From: a virus
IMG/VR virus record: IMGVR_UViG_3300009593_000040
Span: 1 to 40,821 of that record
Strand: one strand, 5' to 3'
Length of the DNA stretch: 40,821 bases
Shown: one piece after another, positions 14,602-21,288 of the stretch
Layout of the letters: every line of letters starts with the position of its first letter
How positions within the stretch are numbered: position 1 is the stretch's first letter
The notes under the pieces: model-generated
Seen by the model: the letters and a program-made list of their open reading frames with translations, nothing else
The model's database searches: none
Told to the model about the DNA's origin: nothing
Position numbers and translations under genes: made by a program

Positions 14602-16725
14602 CTAGATATCAACCACTTCACACCCAGAATCGGAAGAACATGCGAGTTCTTGCGACCCAGAAGTGTAGTCTTGAGCCTCATATTTGGAAACTTCTTCCCA
14701 ATTTACGTTTTTCGGCATCCTACCTAGAAGTTCATTGTAAATCTGTTCGTCAATATCTTGATAAGGTGCTTGTGCATAGACATGGTCTGAGAAAGGTAAA
14801 AATGAAATACCTGAGATATCATCCATATTGTCGTATACCCATGAACCAACCTTCATCCATTCGTTTTCTTTTACTGAAACAGTTATACTTGGTTTGTGTT
14901 CACACCAGTCTTCAAGATATATTTTCCAGAGTTCCATCTGTTCGATGGCATCTCTATCGTATCTCATGACAGCATCGTCTGGAGACTTCATCGGAAACGA
15001 GAATACAGTAGTATGGTCTGGTTTCATAAAGTCTGGTTCGTAAGGAAAGTCATTGTCCTTCATGAACTGACAAAGCGGGTCTTTATTGTCTGCACGAACT
15101 GTCCGAATATAGTAGGGATTATGACGAGCATGTATACCACTAGCACTGTCAACCAACTGAGATACAGTACCAGAAGGTTTAACGCAAGTGATTGCAGCCG
15201 ACCTTTGGATACCCAGTTTATCTGCCCATTCTTCATTAGTTTCAACTGCCACCTCCCTTAATTGTTGTAACCATTTAGAGAGCTTCTCTTTTCCCTCTGA
15301 ACCATTGGTTACTGTATTATCCATAATACCTGTCATTGAAACACCAAGGAGTCTTTCTTCAGTACAGTTATTTTTCCATTCCTTGGTTAGGTATTTGAAG
15401 TTGGTAAGAGTGGATTGAAGCGTTCCAATGATTGTCGCAGTGCGGACTTTTGTTTTGAGAGATTTAAGAGTGTCTGCCCTTCGGACAACGACTTCAGAAA
15501 GGTTGCAGAATTCTCTTGAGCGAAGAATGATCTCACTGCACGGATTTGTGCCAAAATCCTCTCTTGGCTCGCGCCTTCGAATTGGTACTCCGCCATCTCC
15601 TCCAGAAAGTCCAGTTCCATCTCCTCGTCCATTGTCATTTCCGCTTCCAACTCCTCCTCGTACTCCGAGTCTATCCATTCGAATTCCATGTCTCTCATTT
15701 AACCTTTCTATTGTTTTCTTTGAGGCGTAAGAACTAAAGATTCCCCTCTCACCAGACTTGGAATCATATAAACTCAACCACTCTTTCATGAAGGAACCCA
15801 TGCCAGGCTTCTCTTGATAGTTGACTGAGTTATTACTCAAAGCCCGTTGGCCTTCGCTCTCCCACCAGTTTCCAGATTTAGCATATCGCATATCTCTGTC
15901 GTTGAGGTCGGATAGAGATATTAAGGCAGAACGCCTTACACCTCCGACTACAACTATCTCTGCGATTTTGCATACGATGTCGTGACACTCAAGGGATGTC
16001 AACTTTCTACCTGCCGCTGTTCTAAACTTAGAGACACAGAAGTTGAACAAATTGACTAGAGGTTCGGGTCCACTAGCTCGGCCACCGAATGTCTTTAGTG
16101 GTGCACCAGCAGGTCGTACCTTGGAAACATCCCAACTGGGAACTTCTCCATTGTATAATAATGCAGTCAACTGCTTTAATGCCTTAGCCCAACCCAACTT
16201 GGAGTCAGCTACTACGATGGTTGTATCAGTCGGATGAAACTCCTCATGAATAACAGGCATCTTATTTGTGTATTTTGTTTCTACCGAGAAACCAACTCCT
16301 GTTCCGTTCATTAGAACATAGAGTATTTCATCGAAAGCCCTTGGAGTATCAACTGCTACAAATGAACAGTTATACCCTGCTATGTTTTCTTTGTCTAAGG
16401 CTTCTCCCGCTGTCATTAAACATCTCATAGACGGCATAACCTTGAGTTCACCAATACTGGTTCTCAGTTCTTTTATCTCTTCGTCTGTTAAGTTGTACTT
16501 ATAATGTTCTCTGACATGGTTATCAAAAAAGTTAATATATCTGTCTACAGTTTCGCCCCATTCTTCTCTACGCTGTAAATCATAGTTCCATCTGGCGTAT
16601 CTACTTTTGTGGATAAACTGCTGATAAAATGTCGGTAACTCCTTTATAGGTTGTGTTGTTTTCGTTGTTGGTTCTTCGCGTTCTTCAAATTCTTTATGTG
16701 CAAGCTCAGTCATTGCATCAGTCAT
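14602..16725 (-). CDS. nrdJ: Class II (B12-dependent) ribonucleoside-triphosphate reductase
   Basis: 707 aa, reduces ribonucleotides to deoxyribonucleotides with adenosylcobalamin. Match to the monomeric Lactobacillus leichmannii enzyme: the redox Cys120 (AGYNCSF), the thiyl-radical Cys396 with Glu398 in NPCSE, and Cys407 eleven residues later. A C-terminal cysteine pair (Cys696, Cys702) regenerates the active-site disulfide. MNGTGVGFSVE (139-149) is also typical. A glycine-rich stretch at about 355-380 precedes the active-site loop. T4 itself uses the class I NrdA/NrdB; the class II enzyme needs no oxygen but needs cobalamin from the host. It overlaps thyX by ATGA (16722-16725), giving a nucleotide-synthesis pair. 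Confidence 0.95.
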   Translation of the reverse strand: MTDAMTELAHKEFEEREEPTTKTTQPIKELPTFYQQFIHKSRYARWNYDLQRREEWGETVDRYINFFDNHVREHYKYNLTDEEIKELRTSIGELKVMPSMRCLMTAGEALDKENIAGYNCSFVAVDTPRAFDEILYVLMNGTGVGFSVETKYTNKMPVIHEEFHPTDTTIVVADSKLGWAKALKQLTALLYNGEVPSWDVSKVRPAGAPLKTFGGRASGPEPLVNLFNFCVSKFRTAAGRKLTSLECHDIVCKIAEIVVVGGVRRSALISLSDLNDRDMRYAKSGNWWESEGQRALSNNSVNYQEKPGMGSFMKEWLSLYDSKSGERGIFSSYASKKTIERLNERHGIRMDRLGVRGGVGSGNDNGRGDGTGLSGGDGGVPIRRREPREDFGTNPCSEIILRSREFCNLSEVVVRRADTLKSLKTKVRTATIIGTLQSTLTNFKYLTKEWKNNCTEERLLGVSMTGIMDNTVTNGSEGKEKLSKWLQQLREVAVETNEEWADKLGIQRSAAITCVKPSGTVSQLVDSASGIHARHNPYYIRTVRADNKDPLCQFMKDNDFPYEPDFMKPDHTTVFSFPMKSPDDAVMRYDRDAIEQMELWKIYLEDWCEHKPSITVSVKENEWMKVGSWVYDNMDDISGISFLPFSDHVYAQAPYQDIDEQIYNELLGRMPKNVNWEEVSKYEAQDYTSGSQELACSSDSGCEVVDI

Positions 16726-17510
16726 GATAGTTTCTCCAAAAATTCTGTTTGTTCTCGAGCAGTCAGGTCATAGTCCGACATTGTCCAACTGCCATCAATT
16801 TGTGTTTTTATAATTCTCAATTCCTCTTGAGAAAAACTTATACTATTGAGAACATAATCTTCGAAAGCTTTGCAAGATATTGGATAAAGAGGTTTAACCA
16901 TTTCATACATGGCGTCAGAGTAGTCTCTTATTTCTTGTTGTGCGTGTTTGTCGCTTCTTAACCCTACCATATGAAAAAAGTTATGTAAGTCACTCTTCCA
17001 AACAACTTCTGTATAATTGGAAACAGGGAGCACCGCCCGCGCTATTTCTCTAGAAACGTCTTCTCTTAATAGGTTCTGATATGCAATATGACTGGAGTCG
17101 TGGGCTCTGTTATATTCGTATTGTAATAACCCAACATTTTCGACTTCTTCATCAGACCTACCCTGATTATTTGTTTGTGATTGCTTTCTAAGATATTCTC
17201 TACTAGGAACATAAAAGTCGTCACTCATCACCGAGTATCGACCAGAATATTCGTTCAACGATGCCGTCCTATGGCGTACAAGTTGTCTCATCACGAATAT
17301 TGGTAACTTGAGATGAAAGACAACTTCACACATCTCAAACGGAGATGTATGTCGGTGACGCATTAAGTATCGAATAAGTCCTTCTGTTTTTGACTTAGTT
17401 CGCGTGCCGTCACCATAAGATATCCGAGCCGCGTTTTCTATAGACTCGTCTGTACCCATGTGGTCGACCAAACGGACAAACCCGTGGTCGTGTAATTTCA
17501 CTTCTTCCAT
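16722..17510 (-). CDS. thyX: ThyX flavin-dependent thymidylate synthase
   Basis: 262 aa. Makes dTMP from dUMP using FAD, NADPH and methylenetetrahydrofolate. The ThyX signature RHRxxSxNxxSxR is exact at 79-91 (RHRTASLNEYSGR). The family is a homotetramer of about 220-260 aa, so this is full length. It sits between primase (13-nt overlap) and the B12-dependent reductase (ATGA overlap), so DNA precursor synthesis and priming share one transcript started by the promoter at 18524-18551. T4 uses the unrelated ThyA (td). Confidence 0.97.
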   Translation of the reverse strand: MEEVKLHDHGFVRLVDHMGTDESIENAARISYGDGTRTKSKTEGLIRYLMRHRHTSPFEMCEVVFHLKLPIFVMRQLVRHRTASLNEYSGRYSVMSDDFYVPSREYLRKQSQTNNQGRSDEEVENVGLLQYEYNRAHDSSHIAYQNLLREDVSREIARAVLPVSNYTEVVWKSDLHNFFHMVGLRSDKHAQQEIRDYSDAMYEMVKPLYPISCKAFEDYVLNSISFSQEELRIIKTQIDGSWTMSDYDLTAREQTEFLEKLS

Positions 17511-18505
17511 TGCGATAATTTTAGCGAGGCAATAGCCCCTTCAAAAGAGTTTCCATCGATGATATTTTGTATACCACGATGTCCATTTAAAATAGCTTCG
17601 TTGATGTCCTTACCTGAGAAATGTTCTGGGGGTATGAATACTGTCCAACCTGAGTCAATTGCTGAGGATATTTTCTTGACTGTTATATGGTTGCGGGGTT
17701 CATTGTCGAACACCAATGTGGTAAGTTTCTTATTTAGTAGATTGAATTCCGTAAGGTCTGCTCCAGCTACCGCTAGACAGTTGTCGATAAAAAGACTGTC
17801 CAGAGGACCTTCAACTACGTATGTTCTTCTGGATGGTTCCCACCTTTCCAGCCCGTAAACCTTCGGAGCATCCTCAACAAACTTGACTGTCAAATACCGA
17901 ATGGTACTCTTCATCAATGCCCGTCCCTGACATGCAATGAGTCTACCATTGGCATCATAGAATGGTATTACCAGTCTAGGGTCATCTTGTAATTCTGCGT
18001 ACCGCGGGTTGTCTGACTTGGTCTGTACCCATGTCTTAAACCTTGGTGCGAAATATAGTTCTTTTCTAGGGGGATAAGGGATCAATCTTTTTTCACAGAG
18101 GTTCCACGCGATGTGGTCATTAGTTAGTTGATGGACTGATTTAAGTCCAATATAATTATCTTCTACTTTTTTCGCCAGTTCCGTCTGCTGGACTGACTGA
18201 GTGGGTTTCTCCACAGGATTGTTCTGGTGCGACCCTTGTCGGAACTTCTCCACTTTATATTCTTCACCCAAAGCGGAATCGACTTGTCCGACCAGTTTTC
18301 CAAGTGTCGTTCCTCTACCACAGTTGTGACACTTAAAAAATAAGCCTCCCTTCTTTTGGTAGAAGTAAGCACGAGCTTTCCTTTTGTTTTTCTTGGAGTC
18401 ACCACAGAGAGGACAAGAGAAGTTAAAAAGATTACTCCCTTTGTCCTTGAAGTTTCGGAGCTGAACGCCCAGTCTTCGGGCGAACTCTACATCTACATAT
18501 AACAT
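17498..18505 (-). CDS. 61: gp61 DNA primase
   Basis: 335 aa (T4 gp61 is 342). It synthesises RNA primers for lagging-strand replication with the gp41 helicase. Four zinc ligands are visible at Cys31, Cys34, Cys59 and Cys62 (CPLC ... CHNC). The DPRLVIPFYDANGRLIACQGRAL block and a Toprim-like core (VVEGPLDSLFID at about 211, then DNEPRNH at about 249) correspond to T4 gp61. The ATG at 18505 has no good Shine-Dalgarno sequence and lies only 18 nt from the -10 box of the upstream promoter, so its mRNA leader would be about 11 nt. It overlaps thyX by 13 nt. Confidence 0.96.
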   Translation of the reverse strand: MLYVDVEFARRLGVQLRNFKDKGSNLFNFSCPLCGDSKKNKRKARAYFYQKKGGLFFKCHNCGRGTTLGKLVGQVDSALGEEYKVEKFRQGSHQNNPVEKPTQSVQQTELAKKVEDNYIGLKSVHQLTNDHIAWNLCEKRLIPYPPRKELYFAPRFKTWVQTKSDNPRYAELQDDPRLVIPFYDANGRLIACQGRALMKSTIRYLTVKFVEDAPKVYGLERWEPSRRTYVVEGPLDSLFIDNCLAVAGADLTEFNLLNKKLTTLVFDNEPRNHITVKKISSAIDSGWTVFIPPEHFSGKDINEAILNGHRGIQNIIDGNSFEGAIASLKLSQWKK

Positions 18506-18523
18506 TTTTAGTTAAATACAAAT

Positions 18524-18551
18524 ATTATATCACAGTTCCAACTCTTGTCAA
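18524..18551 (-). promoter_or_regulatory. Sigma-70-type promoter upstream of primase
   Basis: Minus-strand TTGACA (18546-18551) and TATAAT (18524-18529), 16 bp apart, with TG one base before the -10 (extended -10). The TAA of the 26-aa gene is one base from the -35 box. Predicted to start the primase-thyX-nrdJ transcript. Confidence 0.87.
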
Positions 18552-18552
18552 G

Positions 18553-18633
18553 TTAGAATACCCAATTGACTATTAAAGTCAAAATAACCGATAGGATGAT
18601 GGTTTGAATACCCCATTTAATCCATCCTATCAT
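18553..18633 (-). CDS. 26-residue membrane peptide
   Basis: A tiny frame, ATG at 18631-18633 to TAA at 18553, encodes 26 aa. After MIGWIKWG it is almost all hydrophobic (IQTIILSVILTLIVNWVF), a single membrane span. The start overlaps the stop of the upstream gene (ATGA), the usual coupling in this genome. The frame fills the space exactly up to the promoter. Its function is unknown; small single-span peptides in phages can act on lysis timing or host membrane proteins. Confidence 0.55.
   Translation of the reverse strand: MIGWIKWGIQTIILSVILTLIVNWVF
18590..18631 (-). repeat. 9-bp perfect inverted repeat around the start of the 26-aa gene
   Basis: GATAGGATG (18590-18598) and CATCCTATC (18623-18631) are perfect inverted repeats with a 24-nt loop. 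In the transcript the first arm covers the ATG of the 26-aa gene, so folding could hide its start. There is no T-tract, so it is not a normal terminator. Confidence 0.55.
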
Positions 18634-19064
18634 CTTTGTTCAACTGGTAGAGGAGCGTAACCTGCTTCTAGTTTACGTTGTTCCTCTTCCTTTTCGTCAT
18701 CCTTTTTTATTTTAGCTTCTTTGGACTTTTTGACAAAAGCATCACCAGTCTCATCTGTTTCGTTTTCAGTTGGTTCTAGTTCAGCGATTCCTGCTGGGGC
18801 TTGTTTACCCTTTTTCTTTTCTGGTGCTGGTGCTTCAGGTTTAGGTTGTCTTTCAGCTTTAGCTTGGTCTTTTCCTTTTTGGAATTCTCGACCAACGGCT
18901 TGAACGACTTTCTTCGCTCCTGACTTAACTCTATCCATTACTGAACTCTTACCATCACCGACTACAGCTTTTTTAATAGCTCCACCCGCTTTAGCAGCAC
19001 CCTTCTTGAGAGTATCACCGATACCTTCATTCTGAGTCTTTGTGTGTTCTAAAAAACTTTTCAT
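18630..19064 (-). CDS. Lysine/proline-rich protein, possible internal head protein
   Basis: 144 aa, highly charged and low in complexity: Lys/Ala-rich at 15-65, then Pro/Glu/Lys-rich (QPKPEAPAPEKKKGKQAP) and an acidic C-terminal third. No membrane segment or enzyme motif. The start MKSFLEHTK resembles the MKTYQEF-type targeting peptide of T4 internal head proteins, though no L/I-x-E site follows closely. I start at ATG 19064, which has GGAG seven bases upstream and overlaps the preceding stop (ATGA). The longer upstream frame has no such support. Confidence 0.75.
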   Translation of the reverse strand: MKSFLEHTKTQNEGIGDTLKKGAAKAGGAIKKAVVGDGKSSVMDRVKSGAKKVVQAVGREFQKGKDQAKAERQPKPEAPAPEKKKGKQAPAGIAELEPTENETDETGDAFVKKSKEAKIKKDDEKEEEQRKLEAGYAPLPVEQR

Positions 19065-19375
19065 TTGATTGCTCCGACATAAGTTGCGTACGTCTGCATG
19101 ACTGTCATAGCAAACGTGAGTGTCAGTAGGATGCCTGTGAACATCCACTTCCACCGATTTAGTCTATCGACTTCTTTCCATGTATTCTCTATGTCTTCGT
19201 TTATCTCATCTCTGAGTTTAGACAAACGAGAATGTACTTCTTTAAAATCTGTTATATTCTGAGATACGTGTTTATCAAAGGCGTTGGCGATATGGTCAAC
19301 CTTTACCTTCACAACCTCAACATCTACAATAGCTTCTCTCACTTCACTCCCAGGCACAAGTTTATCATCCGCCAC
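19061..19375 (-). CDS. Coiled-coil protein with C-terminal membrane anchor
   Basis: 104 aa from a GTG start at 19375, chosen because AGGGAG lies five bases upstream. Residues 10-75 form a heptad-like helix (VVKVKVDHIANAFDKHVSQ, then FKEVHSRLSKLRDEINEDI). A membrane span of about 20 residues (WMFTGILLTLTFAMTVMQTYA) lies near the C terminus. This order, coiled coil then terminal span, resembles the XhlA/hemolysin-type phage proteins linked to holins. I consider that only a topological resemblance. It overlaps its neighbours at both ends. Confidence 0.72.
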   Translation of the reverse strand: MADDKLVPGSEVREAIVDVEVVKVKVDHIANAFDKHVSQNITDFKEVHSRLSKLRDEINEDIENTWKEVDRLNRWKWMFTGILLTLTFAMTVMQTYATYVGAIK

Positions 19376-19574
19376 CTTTTCTCCCTCTGTAAGCCGCAAC
19401 GGCCATACCAATGATTTTCTTTTTCGATTTTCCTTTGAACTGAGGTGCATCTGAATCTAAAAAATCATCTATGTAGTCCTTTTGTGTCGCGTCAGCAGAT
19501 AGTTTTTCGTGTAAAACACCCAATAGCTTTTTTCGTTCACGCTCTCGTATTGAGAGTAGTTGATAGGTTCTCAT
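19365..19574 (-). CDS. Small basic protein with capsid-targeting-like N terminus
   Basis: 69 aa. The core DFLDSDAPQFKGKSKKKIIGMAVAAYRG, read as two halves, is of a type recurring in T4-like marine phages, where such small proteins sit among structural genes. The first residues MRTYQLLSIRE contain I-x-E at 9-11, like the T4 internal-protein signal MKTYQEFIAE cleaved by gp21. If cleaved, the mature protein would begin near residue 12. It overlaps its upstream neighbour by ATGA and the next gene by 11 nt. The function is unknown. Confidence 0.75.
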   Translation of the reverse strand: MRTYQLLSIRERERKKLLGVLHEKLSADATQKDYIDDFLDSDAPQFKGKSKKKIIGMAVAAYRGRKGGG

Positions 19575-20890
19575 TTAGCGAACTGTTCCTTTGTAGCCTG
19601 TCTTAGTTTTTCTTTAAGTCTGGCCAGTCGTGATTCGATACGACTTCTGGTCTCCCGAAAAGCTCTCGTTCGCCCGTCTACTCTTACCGATAACTCTTGG
19701 CATTTACACTGTTCCTCAATGAAGTCCATAATCTGAGATAAGTCCATCGATTCCCACGCCTTCAAAGCCTTTTGACTCGCGGCTGGGTTGTCAGGTTTAA
19801 TGTTCTTGTTTACCCACTCTATCCAGTCAGTTTTCTTTTTAAACTTCTTAGGATTAGACCTAGCTAAATCAGCTAGAGCAGACCAATCGACAGAGTCCCA
19901 AACAGCTTCATCAAGTTCAGGTTCTTCCAGTTTTAGGTTACGTTTCATGGCTTCCTTTTTTGCTGCTTTTCTCTGCATCGCTGCAGCTGCACCCATTTTG
20001 GAATCCATATCAAAACCATTGATAAAACCTTTTAGTTCCTTATCCGACATCTTACCGACATTAAATACTTCTTCAACCGCCTCCAGTTCTTCTTGGCGAC
20101 GAACCGAGCGATGACCCATTGGGATCGCTCCTTTTGTTTCTTTGTCTGAGAGTATTCCACGTGCACCCATTTTGTTAATTTTTTGAAGGAACCCTTCTGC
20201 CTGAGTCTTATCTGAAAAGTAGACTTGGCTTATTGGACCTTTTTTAGAAGTAGCATATTTTACGTACCATCCACCTGTCTCTTTCGCTTCAGTCATTTCG
20301 ACTTCTTGTTGCATTAACTTTTTGTAGTTCTTTGGGTCAAAGAAAGTAAAGTTATATTTCTTGCGGTCTTTCTCATCCTGAACCTCGTATCCTTTAGGTC
20401 CAACCTTTGTGATGATACCAGTCCTCTTGTCACCTTTTGTTGGTTCGTAAAAGTCAATACCTCTACCTTTTTTACATTCCTTCTTTGTTTCAGTTCCCAT
20501 ACCCTTACGAGCTAAGACTCTGTAGTTTTCAAGTTGAAGTTCCTCATAGTTAACAGTAGCCCTTTCTTGAGCTTCCTTTTTATCCATTGTCCGTTCATCG
20601 GCTCGTATAGTCTTCTTCTTGATGTCGACACTCTTTAGGTCTTTAGCCTCTGGTGGAACTGAGGAATCTTGTGGGTAGGCGTCTTTTTCGACAGAGGACT
20701 TCCCTCCCTCCTCATGGTGCTTTTTTAGCAATTTCTCGTCGCGATGACCTGCATCATGTGCCCTTTTGTCATCGACAGGAGACTCTTTAACCAGTTTCGA
20801 CATAGGAGTCAACATAGGATGATTCGCTATCGATTCTGGGAGTTCTGTAGAGTTTTCCTCTAGTTCTTTTAAAGTTGAATATGTTCTCAT
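19571..20890 (-). CDS. Large charged protein, probable virion-internal component
   Basis: 439 aa, Lys/Glu-rich and mostly helical. The N terminus MRTYSTLKELEENS holds L-x-E sites at 7-9 and 10-12. A central section (about 195-260) with GGWYVKYATSKKGPISQVYFSDKT and AEGFLQKINKMGARG, given here as separate stretches, looks like a small folded domain that recurs in phage structural proteins. The C terminus from about 395 is a basic helix (RTRAFRETRSRIESRLARLKE in part). No catalytic motif is seen. It overlaps both neighbours by ATGA. Head-packaged protein is the best guess from the N terminus and neighbourhood. Confidence 0.75.
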   Translation of the reverse strand: MRTYSTLKELEENSTELPESIANHPMLTPMSKLVKESPVDDKRAHDAGHRDEKLLKKHHEEGGKSSVEKDAYPQDSSVPPEAKDLKSVDIKKKTIRADERTMDKKEAQERATVNYEELQLENYRVLARKGMGTETKKECKKGRGIDFYEPTKGDKRTGIITKVGPKGYEVQDEKDRKKYNFTFFDPKNYKKLMQQEVEMTEAKETGGWYVKYATSKKGPISQVYFSDKTQAEGFLQKINKMGARGILSDKETKGAIPMGHRSVRRQEELEAVEEVFNVGKMSDKELKGFINGFDMDSKMGAAAAMQRKAAKKEAMKRNLKLEEPELDEAVWDSVDWSALADLARSNPKKFKKKTDWIEWVNKNIKPDNPAASQKALKAWESMDLSQIMDFIEEQCKCQELSVRVDGRTRAFRETRSRIESRLARLKEKLRQATKEQFAK

Positions 20891-21288
20891 TTTGCTTTCC
20901 CTTCATCTCCTGAGTCTGCTTTAAACCAGTAATCTGAAATTTTAGTAAACGTCGCGAGGAATCCCCCCACGAGTATGTTCAGCAGGTCACGAAACGCGTC
21001 TGTAATTTGAAAAAAGAATAGTATTGTAATAATCATAATAAAAATACCTATCTGAGTTAGAGACAAAGTAAAACGAGCGACAAACTGTCTTCGCCTTCTT
21101 GACTCTTCCAACTCAGCTTCATGTACAATTAAATCTGGGGGAACACCCCTATCAATAGCGTCAGCTATTTCGTCTAACTGTGTATGTGGGTTAGTCGCAG
21201 CCGTCTGCATTTCTCCTTCGGCCATATCATCCTCTTCCTTTGGAACCTCATTATTATTCAGGGGTTTGTTCCAGTCCAATGTACTCAT
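20887..21288 (-). CDS. Unknown membrane protein with acidic N-terminal domain
   Basis: 133 aa. The first 65 residues are acidic and polar, including a helix with AIDRGVPPDLIVHEAELEE. Two hydrophobic segments follow, about 73-95 (LSLTQIGIFIMIITILFFF) and 100-115 (DLLNILVGGFLATF), and a short acidic tail. GAGGGA precedes the ATG at seven bases. The gene overlaps the end of the 743-aa gene by 35 nt and the next gene by ATGA. A small phage membrane protein with unknown role. Confidence 0.75.
   Translation of the reverse strand: MSTLDWNKPLNNNEVPKEEDDMAEGEMQTAATNPHTQLDEIADAIDRGVPPDLIVHEAELEESRRRRQFVARFTLSLTQIGIFIMIITILFFFQITDAFRDLLNILVGGFLATFTKISDYWFKADSGDEGKAK

Noticed and set aside
15387-15698. 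103-codon minus-strand frame with many Glu
   Set aside because: Lies wholly inside the class II reductase gene in another frame, opposite the glycine-rich linker; no independent start signal.
15571-15710. Glycine-rich stretch in the reductase as an intein or insertion
   Set aside because: It is too short for an intein, and the position of Cys396/Cys407 matches the Lactobacillus enzyme length (408/419), so no net insertion is evident.
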